Shown: piece by piece, positions 8,305 to 19,000 of the stretch
How positions within the stretch are numbered: position 1 is the stretch's first letter
How the letters are laid out: every line of letters starts with the position of its first letter
Assembly (NCBI GenBank): GCA_964567435.1
Contig: CAZMMQ010000031.1
Coordinates: forward strand, 1 to 40,733
Length of the DNA: 40,733 nt
Source: RFSX01 sp964567435
Lineage (GTDB): Bacteria > Bacteroidota > Bacteroidia > Chitinophagales > Saprospiraceae
Reading direction: 5' to 3'
Position numbers and translations under genes: made by a program
Notes under the pieces: generated by a model
Told to the model about the DNA's origin: nothing
Seen by the model: only the letters and a program-made list of their open reading frames with translations
Databases searched by the model: none

Positions 8305-9939
8305 ATGAATACAGTCTCCACACTCGCAGAAAATCCAATCTTACTCCTCTTTGTGGTGGCATCCATTGGATACTTTATTGGCAACATCAAGCTGGGAGGA
8401 AACAGTCTAGGTGTAGCAGCAGTCTTATTTACAGGTATATTCTTTGGTGCTATTGATCCTGCTTTAAAGATTCCAGATACGATTTTCGTATTAGGATTGG
8501 TGCTATTTGTCTATTCTATAGGTTTAAATTCTGGTCCTGCCTTTTTTGACTCTTATAAAAATAATGGACTTAGAGATTTTTCATTTCTGATTAGTATGCT
8601 GATACTATCAGGATTGTTGGCTGTCGGATTATTTTGGTTATTTGATCTTACTCCAGCTATTATTACAGGAATCTACTCAGGTAGTACAACCAATACCCCT
8701 TCACTGGCAGGAGTTATCGATTATATCAATAGCAGTTGTGGTGATGGCGCTAATGATATAAGCAATGAAGCCGTTATCGGGTATTCCCTTTCCTATCCTA
8801 TAGGCGTATTGGGAAGTATATTTGCCATTATAATTATGGAGAAGTTACTTAAGGTAGATTATGATAAGGAGAGAAGATTACTCAGGAAACAATATCCAAT
8901 GGATAAGTTTCTCAGCTCTGCCCTTATTAAAATAACAAATGACAAATTGAAAGGTCAAGCACTGAGAGATCTCATGAGTCATTACGAGTGGGATGTTATT
9001 TTCTCTCGACTAATTAGAGACGGACAAAATAGCTTACCCAATTGGGACACGAGGTTAGAAAAAGATGACTTGATCATGGTTGTCGGTGCTGAAGATGACA
9101 TAGCTGCTGTCATTAATGAACTTGGAGAAAGAGCTACTTCTAATGTAGAATTTGATAGAAGCACTTTTGATGTCAGAAGAATCTTTCTTTCAAATGCAGA
9201 CTTAGCTGGTAGAACATTGGCTTCTTTGAATCTCGGCAAAAAGTTCAATGCCGTCATATCACGAATCCGAAGAGGTGATATAGACATGTTAGCTACGGAT
9301 GATACTGTATTGGAGCTCGGAGATAGGATCAGATTCATAGCACAGCGAAAGGACCTTAGAGCCTTGTCAGAGTACTTTGGAGATTCTTATACTAAGAGCA
9401 GCAAGGTCGATTTATTTTCATTTGGACTGGGTATTGGTTTGGGATTGATTCTTGGGAACTTAGAGATAGGATTTGGGAGTGTATCCTTTAGTCTTGGCTA
9501 TGCAGGAGGCCCTCTTATAATGGGCCTTATTTTAGGCACACTCCGACGGACAGGGCCTGTAGTATGGACACTTCCTTACTCTGCCAATATTACCTTGCAA
9601 CAGATAGGGCTCATATTATTACTAGCCTGTGTCGGTGTTAATTCTGGTAATGCTTTTATCACTAGTTTGAGCTTAGATAGCATCTGGATTATTTTGGCAG
9701 GTACAATAATTACGATATTGACAGCCTGTGCTGCATTATTTATTGGATACAAGATTGTAAAATTGCCATTTTCCCTTTTGTTGGGTATTGTGTCCAATCA
9801 ACCTGCCATCTTGGATTTTGCAAAATCTCGCAGCAATAATCGAGTGCCTGAATTTGGATATAGTATGATGTTTCCAATAGCATCTGTCATGAAGATATTG
9901 ATCGCACAGATTTTGTTCGTCGTATTAGCGAGTGGATAG
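8305..9939 (+). CDS. AspT/YidE-family transporter with two RCK_C (TrkA_C) domains
   Basis: A 544-residue member of the aspartate:alanine exchanger family. Two hydrophobic halves (about residues 8-175 and 370-542) flank a cytoplasmic centre with two RCK_C domains (about 205-285 and 290-370). The second includes GDRIRFIAQRKDL, a usual end of such a domain. The repeated motifs are visible in each half: IGYFIGNIKLGG...GIFFG and GLGLILGNLEIGF...GLILG at the start, and SIGLNSGPAFF and CVGVNSGNAFI later. The family includes aspartate/alanine and succinate exchangers and many uncharacterised YidE-like members, so the substrate is open. The ATG start is unambiguous. It is a single gene followed by a strong bidirectional terminator. 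Confidence 0.92.
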   Translation: MNTVSTLAENPILLLFVVASIGYFIGNIKLGGNSLGVAAVLFTGIFFGAIDPALKIPDTIFVLGLVLFVYSIGLNSGPAFFDSYKNNGLRDFSFLISMLILSGLLAVGLFWLFDLTPAIITGIYSGSTTNTPSLAGVIDYINSSCGDGANDISNEAVIGYSLSYPIGVLGSIFAIIIMEKLLKVDYDKERRLLRKQYPMDKFLSSALIKITNDKLKGQALRDLMSHYEWDVIFSRLIRDGQNSLPNWDTRLEKDDLIMVVGAEDDIAAVINELGERATSNVEFDRSTFDVRRIFLSNADLAGRTLASLNLGKKFNAVISRIRRGDIDMLATDDTVLELGDRIRFIAQRKDLRALSEYFGDSYTKSSKVDLFSFGLGIGLGLILGNLEIGFGSVSFSLGYAGGPLIMGLILGTLRRTGPVVWTLPYSANITLQQIGLILLLACVGVNSGNAFITSLSLDSIWIILAGTIITILTACAALFIGYKIVKLPFSLLLGIVSNQPAILDFAKSRSNNRVPEFGYSMMFPIASVMKILIAQILFVVLASG

Positions 9940-9959
9940 TGGAGGTCATTGATAAATAA

Positions 9960-9995
9960 AAAAATCCTGTCCAGACAAGTCTGAACAGGATTTTT
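9960..9995. terminator. Bidirectional rho-independent terminator
   Basis: Long inverted repeat: AAAAATCCTGT (9960-9970), then CAGAC (9972-9976), a two-base centre, GTCTG (9979-9983) and ACAGGATTTTT (9985-9995), with one mismatch. The ends are A-rich on the left and T-rich on the right, so it can act on both strands. It sits between the convergent transporter gene and the giant repeat-protein gene. Confidence 0.88.
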
Positions 9996-10017
9996 AATTT
10001 GATATAATTAAATTCTA

Positions 10018-13000
10018 TTATTCTAGAATCAACATTTTCTTGACAATACCTTGTCGCCCTGAAATGACCTTAGTATAGTACATGCCTGTACTGAATCTTG
10101 TGAGATCAATATTGTACTCAATTCCTGCACTCACATCCTTTCGAAAAACAATCTTACCAAAGCTATCGTACAACTCTAATTGCGCCACCTCACCGGCTGG
10201 TAATTCTGGGATAAAGAGTGTAAACTCATTGATCGACGGATTAGGATATGTGATATAATCCAATCTCCTAGACACCTCTGGAGTATCCTCAATAAGATTC
10301 TCCATACATGGTGTGGGAGTTCCTACTGACCAGTCTGTATCAAGAATACCTTCTCCATCATACTTTAATGATTCATCTACATCAAAGCTGACAGCAGGCT
10401 GATCAAAGAGCCATATCATTGCAATCACTGCAGGTGTCGTTGCATCATGCGGTGAAGATGCCCATTCTACATAATGCAATATATCATCGGAGGATCCGAA
10501 ATTAGAATCGCTAAATAATGCCATCTCCCCATCACTACCATCTATAGTTATAGATGAACCTGCCAAATCTACTACTGCTATATCTCCAGGCATCAGCATC
10601 ATTGAGCCACAAGTCAATGATAAATCTCCTATTCTTTCTGAGTTTAATTCAGAAAATAAAAAGAAATCAGAAATATCTGTAGGCGCAGTACCCACATTTT
10701 GAATCTCTACGCTATTGCTGCCCATTATCTCTGTCATTATCGGCTCACTGCAATCTTCTTTGACAACCGTAATTGGCGCAGAAGATACATCCCAACACTC
10801 AGATGCTAAGTCCTGAACACCTACTGTGTCACCCGGCACACCTATAAATGTACCTGTAAATGATACTCCCCATATTAAGCAGGTGCCAAACTCGCTACCT
10901 TCAAAATCAATGAAGTTACCGACCAAGACAGAATCTATTTCATTATTTTCATCAGTAATGACATACTGGTAAGTTCCCATCGTACTATTAGTAGATAACA
11001 ACAAGGTATCTACAGCACCGTCAGATACGCAGAAAGTCTGCAAATCTATCGTTGGAGGATCTGTTAGGACGAGACTACCATCTACGCCATTCTTGGTAAT
11101 GGATAAGAAATTAGAAAAGTCAAAGCAACCTAATAATGAATCAATATTTGCGCCCAGGACCAGACCTAATATTTCTTCATTAGAAGACATATGATATAGC
11201 CTACATTGGCCATTTCCAAATCCCTCAAAGTCTACAAAATTATTTCCTGGTTGTGGCAATAACAGTATGTCATTCAAAGTATCTGTGACTACGAAAGCCG
11301 AATTAGATCCTACTGCACCATTTATATCTACATTGAGTATATCTGGATTACCATCGCCGACACAGAACTCGAATGATGTATTTCCACTAGGATTAGATAA
11401 CACACCTCCATTGACTATATCTTTAAACACTGTTACTGGGTTAGACAATAGGAAGTCACCCATCAGCGTATCTATATTCTCTCCAATAGCAAGACCCGTC
11501 AGCACACCTTCAAAACTAATGTTTTGTATAATACAGGTATCTGGACTGCTTGCATCAAAGACAAATGGAGGCAGAGCTGGTAACTCAGTGATACTACCAT
11601 CAGGTGTGGTTATCACCCATGCAAAACTCATCCCAAGCGTATCTGATAAAATAACATCTACTGAATCTGTTGCCATTGGACCAGATATGCAAGTATTGAC
11701 TATCGACATACTGTCTGTCGTCATGAGGTTTCCTCCTGCTAAGGTAGCTTGAGTTGTTATCACAACTAAAGTATCATTACTGATTTCAAAACAACCCACA
11801 AGGTCAGACAAATTATTACCTATCTCTAACTCTTCTACACCAAATGAATTTATGGCCCTTATAATTAAAGTATTATCTCCAGAATCTTCGAAAGTAAAAG
11901 GAGGTCCCGTATCAAGTTCCAAAATTTGACCAGTGCTATCATGGACTACCCAATTTAAGAACCCTACCCCAACGCCTGCTGGCTCAAAGTCAACTGTATC
12001 TATTATTCCTTCACCAACAAGGATATTTATAGTATCTATGCTGCCAAAAATAGTTTCAGCATTGACATTAATTATATTGAGTAAAATTGGATTAGAGATG
12101 TCAAATATCCCGTTAATATTATTAATATTACTAGGCACTTGTAAGCCTGTAATCGGTGTTTCATATGCAATGTAATAAAGCTCCAGTGGTACATTAGAAT
12201 TCGATATGCCTTCAAAATTTATAATGGCAGAATCAAGAGCCATCTGAGTTGTGTCAAGGATAGAAATAATGAATCCTGCAGAATTAGTAATTATGAAACT
12301 AAAATTACTTCCTGTTTGACCTGAAATTAATATTGTATCGATTGCTGGCAAATCACCACCTCTACAAACATCCAAAGAATTGGTCCCATCCAATGTAGAA
12401 ATGGACCCTGAATTAACTCCTGCGTTATTAGAAACTGTTTTCACAATTCTTATCGAATCAGAAAGATTGAAACAACCATCTAAATCAGACGCAATATCAC
12501 TACTTATTTCTAAGCCTATTAATCCCTCCGCAAATGCAATATGCCAAACGTTACACTGCCCTGGTGGGAAATTTTCAAAGTCAAATGGAGGTGTTCCAGG
12601 TAAGTCTAAGATAATTCCTAGTGTATCTGTAATAATCCAATCCGTATTGTCTCCTAATATAGTTCCACTAAGATTAACAAACAGTGAATCTATTGGATCT
12701 GCGCCCAGACTGATAGTATCAAAAGACATACCTGCATCTGTAGTTATAGAGCCAGCGTCAGTAAAATTCCTATCCACAGTAATAGGTAAGTCTGCAAAAT
12801 CAAAAATACCTGACAAGTTATTTATATTGCCATCAATTTCGAGTCCTGTAATTGGCGGCACAAAGCTTACATGATGAATCTCACATACACCTGCCGACAA
12901 AGTGTCAAAGGCAAATGTTGGGCCATCTTGCAATGCTACAATTAATCCAAAAGTATCTGTCACAACCCACTGCATAGAATCTCCTACTGCACTGACCAAG

Positions 13001-16000
13001 GTTACCGCTACACTATCTAAAGGCAAATTATTTAGGCATCTATCGATGTCATTTCCATTAGGTGTAAATATATTTCCACCATTAACTTGAGCACTGGAAA
13101 TCTTGTTGACTGTTATAACATTAGACAATGCAAAACATCCAATCAAATCTGCTATATCATCATCGACACTTACTCCTGGAAACTCAAAATCATAACTCAC
13201 CTCGTAGATCAAGCAGACCCCCGTTGGTTGAAAATCAAATAAGAAAGTTGCACTGTCCTGAACTGCGGTTATAACACCACCAGGAGTTGTCGTTATATAC
13301 ACTGAAGTATCTGAACCAATTCCAGAGGAGATCACGACTAAAGTATCTGTAATGCCATCAACGGTAGTAATAGTAGTATCTACTTCAGAATTAGATAAGG
13401 TTATGCTACTTGATGTAATTTGATTTTTGTTAACAGTAACTATATTAGAACTTAGGAAGTTACCACCTAAGGTATCTATATCTTCTCCTACATCCAACCC
13501 TGTTAACTGTCCATCATATACTATATGACTAACCATACACAAGGTATCATTACTAGGCGAAAATATAATAGGTTGCACGTCAAAGGTGGAAGTAATTATT
13601 CCCAGGCTATCCGTGACGACCCAAACTGACTCTGGACCATTGGCTCCTGTTAATATTAAGTCTAGTTGACCACCATTATCTCCTGTGCATAAATCAACAG
13701 TTGTAAGGCTATCCGTTGACATTATAGCTCCTGCAACTAATGTGCTGTCAACAAATGGCATTTTATTGACCAATAACACATTGGATAAATCTACACATCC
13801 GTCCAGACCAATATTGATGTTATTATTTACTTCTAGTCCTTGCAGACCAAATGCAAAAGATGCATACACAATATTACATGAACCTAAGCTAGTTGTATCA
13901 GATATAATAAATTGAGGATCTTGACTCAACTCAAGTATGGTGCCCATGTTATCTGTCAAAACCCATGTCATAGAGTCTCCAACAGAAGTCACCACTCCAA
14001 AATTTAATGTATCTGGCATACCATCCCCAATAATGACTGTCTGTACAAAAGACATATCATCATATTGGGCTATACCTCCATTCACTTGATCTTTAACTAC
14101 AAATACAGGGTTTGAAAATTCAAACATCCCAGCAAGTGTATCAATGTTCTCACCAACAACTAAACCATCAAGCATACCTGCCCAACTCAAATTTCTGACC
14201 TCACAATTACCAGACGTACTGGTTGCGAATGAAATTGGATTAACTGTAGTCGTGTCCAGTATAACGCCATCAGAATCAGTAACAACAAAAGTCATGTTAG
14301 GTCCTACAGCATCGTCCAATATTAATCCAAGTGTATCATTAAGTGTGCCTACACAAAGATTCGCAATTAATAACGAATCATTGGTCATCAAATCACCACC
14401 TGCCAATGGAACCAAAGGTGTTGTCTTTGTAACAGTAATTGGATTAGATAAATCAAAACATCCATCAAGGCCTGATACATTATTTCCTATAGCAATCCCT
14501 GTCAATCCTGTAGAATAACTCAAATTCCAAATCTGACAAACACCAGCAGATTGATTATCGAATATAAATGGTGGAGCAGACGGCAACTCCAAGATGTTAC
14601 CCATTTCGTCCGTTATTAGCCATGCCAACGAATCTCCAATAGACATGGCTAAGCTGACATCAATACTATCTGGCATACTATCACCAACTTCGACACTTAC
14701 TTCAGTTACACCTCCAGGCACTATCTCTATAATACCACCATCCACTTGCGCTTTGGCCACAGTGATGGCATTGGATAATTCGAAATTACCCGTCAATGAA
14801 TTGATTTGTTCGCCTATACTAAGTCCGTCAATCTCATTCCAACTTACATTATATACCAAGCAGATATCTTCACTAATACCATTGAAATCAAATGGTGAAT
14901 TTCCTAATAAATCCAATACTAATCCTGCAGTGTCAGTAATCGCAAAAGTCATTGTGTCTCCTAAGGCGTCTTGTAGTAACACATCAAGTGAATCTAGTTC
15001 TCCTCCAAAACATAGATTTGCAGTGGTCAAGGAATCTAGAGTTGTTAGTATTCCACCGCTTACGGTATCCTGAGGAATAACAACTTCTGTCTTAGTCACT
15101 GTTATAGGATTAGACAAATCAAAGCAGCCTTCTAACTCTGATACATTAGCATCTATTTCTACTCCTGAAAGCACATTTCCAAATCCAAGATGCCAAATTT
15201 GGCATACACCAGCATCACTATTCTCGAACACAAAAGGAGGACCGCTCGGTAATTCCAAAATATTAAGCAGTGTGTCAGTTATAACCCAAGCTGTATTAGG
15301 GCTATTTGCCCCAGTAAGAATGACATCTATAGAATCGATAATTCCATCACCAACAATTATAGAAATAGAATCTTGATTAGTAGAAGTAGAAATCATACCA
15401 GCTACAGGATCTTCTCTAATGACTGTGATTATATTACTTAAATCAAAGTCTCCTGACAATGTATCTAAATCTTGTCCTGCTGCAAAACCACTGATCATTC
15501 CATTATAACTAACATGGACTATCTGACAGGTTCCCGCTGGTAATCCACTAAATTGAAATGGTGAATTTTGAAATACGCCAAAAATGAATCCAAATGTATC
15601 TGTAATAGCAAAAGACATATTCTCTCCTACAGCGCCCTCAAGCAATATATCAACTTCAACATTGCTAGTACCCAGACACAAATTCATAGTAGTCATGGAA
15701 TCTGTGGTCATAATTGTACCTCCAGATAACGAAGGCATACCTTGATTTTTAGTGACCTCTACAGGATTAGAAAGACTAAAGCAGCCTTCTAACTCTGATA
15801 CATTATCTCCAATTTCTGCACCAGTTAATCCAGTGACAAAACTGAGATTCCAAATCTGGCAAACCCCTTCAGCACTATCTTCAAACGTAAATGGTGGTGC
15901 CATAGGCAATTCCAAAATAACCCCAAAGGTATCTGTAACGACCCAAGCCATATTCTCTCCTATAGCTCCTTGTAAGTCTACATTGATAGAATCAATTACA

Positions 16001-19000
16001 CTATCTCCTACTATGACAGAGACAGATGACGTCATGCTATCCGCTGACATTAGCACGCCACCCACTACTTCATTTCTTACAACAGTAACAGCATTAGACA
16101 ACTCAAAGTCTCCAGATATATCATCTACAGATTCGCCTATACTTAATCCGCCAATTATTCCTTGCCAACTTATATTATATACCAGACAAATCCCAGGACC
16201 AGCTGGTTCGAAATCAAATGAATCAGAATCCGTCATCGCGAGTATCATTCCATTCTCGTCAGTGATGACTAGTCTCATCGTATCACCTATAGCTCCTAAT
16301 AAATCAAACTGAACTTCTGTATCAGGTGTACCCAAACAAACTTCCAAGTTCGTTAATCCGTCTGAAGTTGTTAAAAGACCTCCGGCTATTGTGTCCTGAG
16401 GAGGAGCAATGAACTCTTCTTTGAGAACAGTAATTGGATTAGACAAATCAAAACATCCTTCTATATTGGATACATTGTTTCCTATCTCGACTCCTAATAA
16501 CCCATCGGCAAATGACAAACTCCAAATTTGGCAAACCAAGTCATCCGCATCTTCAAAAGTAAAAGGAGGACCATCAGGTAGATCTAATATATTAGCTAGT
16601 GTATCTGTAATAACCCACTGTTGATTTTCACCGATCGTATCAGAGAGATTGACATCTATGGAATCAATGAGACCATCCCCAATAATAATAGTGACTGAGG
16701 TCTCATTATCTGCTGTAACTATACTGCCTCCAGATACTTCGTCACGGTCTATGACGATAGGATCAGATAATTCAAAAGTGCCACTTAAATCAGATAAATT
16801 ATTATTGACTTCAAGACCACTCAGGTTAGGCAATTCATGTACAACACTATATATATTACATATTCCAGGACCAGTCCCAGAAAAATCAAAGGTCGTCTGA
16901 TCTGTTAATGCTATTATTTCTCCTTGATTATCTGTCACTATAAAACTGCTGAAAGACCCCACCGGATCTGCTTGAAATTCTATAACAACTTGGTCGGCGG
17001 AGCCATCTACAACACATAAAGTTGCTTCAGATAAACCACCTTCGAAAACAATAATTCCAGCATCCAAAGTATCAGGCGCTATATCAGAATCTTTTATTAC
17101 TGTGATTCTATTAGATAAATCAAAACATCCTGTCAAGGCATTGAATTCTTCTCCAATTTCTAATCCTTCAATGCTAGAGTAACTAAGATGTCTTATGAAG
17201 CAAGTACCAGCAGCACTTTGACTGAAATCAAATTCGCTTTCAGTTTGTATTCCTATGATGTTATTATCCTCATCAATAATTAAAAAGCTAGAGTTTGGCC
17301 CCGATACTCTCTCTATGGTAACTTCAACTACACCAGTAGATCCAGCCGGAATTGTAAACTCATTTCCTCCTTCACTGAATCTCAAAAGACCTCCATCATT
17401 AAAACCCTTAGTGATGGTCACACTTTCACTCAATTCAAAGCAAGCTAAACTTATATTGTCTACATTCTCCATACCATTAAAGAGAATTTCTTCTTCTACA
17501 TGTGCTATGTGATAAACAACGCATGGACTAACATCTATAGCTTCGAAATCAATAGTTCCATCTGAGTCTATCAATAAAACGTCTCCCTCACTATCCGCAA
17601 CAATGAAGCTACTAAATAGACCTTCGCTACCGGTTACACTGAATTCAATAGTTTGATCTGGCTGATCATTGAGACAAATATCTATTGATGCAGGTCCATC
17701 TATAGTTCCACTCTCTACTTGATTTCTGATTATTCTGATTGGATTAGAAACATCAAAGCAAGGTCCTGAAACATTGTTGATATTCTGTCCAACATTGACA
17801 CCAAACAAAGGACCATTAGATGCTATGGCCCAAATCTGACATACACCTGGAAAAGCGTTGTCAAAATCTAAGGCGCCCATGACCAGCTGAACTGTTTCCG
17901 TAATCACGCCATTCTCATCAGTTATAAAGTATTGTATTGCTTGACCAAATTGTCCAGCTGCTTCAATTACAACTGCTTGTCGGTCATTATTCTTAAGACA
18001 TAGGAATGCTTCGGTTGACCCAAAACTAGTAAGCATACCTGCTGAGACTTGTTCTACATCGACATCTATAGGATTAGATAACTCAAAACATCCTTCCAAA
18101 TTAGATAGCAAACCATCCACGACTAATCCGGTTAGTCCATTATTATAACTTATATTAAAAATCTGAAACTCCGAAGAGACAAGATTTCCTACAAAAACAT
18201 TTGATTGATTCTGGATACTCAGAATTCTATTCTGAGGACTAACTAGTATAAAATCATTATTTTGTCCTGAATTACCTGTAAGTACTACATCTATTGCATC
18301 TTCATTTCCACATAATGTAACAGAGGTTTGTCCAGACGTGGTCAGCATACCTCCGCCACTTACAGCATTTTGTACTTCTATTAATAGAGGAGATGACAAG
18401 GAGGCACAGCCACTAAGATTAGTCAATGTTCCACCAATAGATATATCAGAAATAGGTCCTGACGAACTAATAGCTGTCACATTATAATTGCCTACAGGCA
18501 AACTACTTAAATCAAATGATGAGTTATTCAATACATCTAACACCCGACCATTTTGCAACAAAACATAGGTCAAGTTTTCTCCACTGGCATTTTGAAGTTG
18601 TGTGTTGACAAACCCATTATTATTATTTGGACAGATGGAAAGTGAACTGAAACCTGATGCAGTTAACAATTGACCTCCTGTAACAAATCGATTAGTTACA
18701 GGAATGGGATTAGACAAATCAAAACAACCAACTAAATCAAAAACAAAAGACCCGATTGTCAGGCCGCCTATTGGCCCTTCCGACGCAAGATGAAAAATTT
18801 GAAAATTTCCAGATACGAATGGTGTAAAGTCAACAATATTACTATTGGTTACAGCGACGATTCGCATTTGCTCATCAACAATTAGAAAACTAAAATTCTG
18901 ACCTGCTGGATTCTGAACATCAACGGATACCTGTCTGACTGGCTGTGTCGCCGAACAAAGGTCTGTATTAGATGAGGTAGATATATTGCCTCCATTGACA

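Noticed and set aside
11267..17512. Series of long open frames on the plus strand opposite the giant gene
   Set aside because: They lie antisense to the repeat array, recur at module spacing, and are rich in Ser/Pro/Thr as expected from reading the repeats backwards. The minus-strand frame is continuous with a signal peptide and sorting domain.
10756..18993. Possible CRISPR-like or satellite array
   Set aside because: The repeat unit of about 330 bp is in frame and coding, diverged in sequence, with no short identical repeats and spacers.
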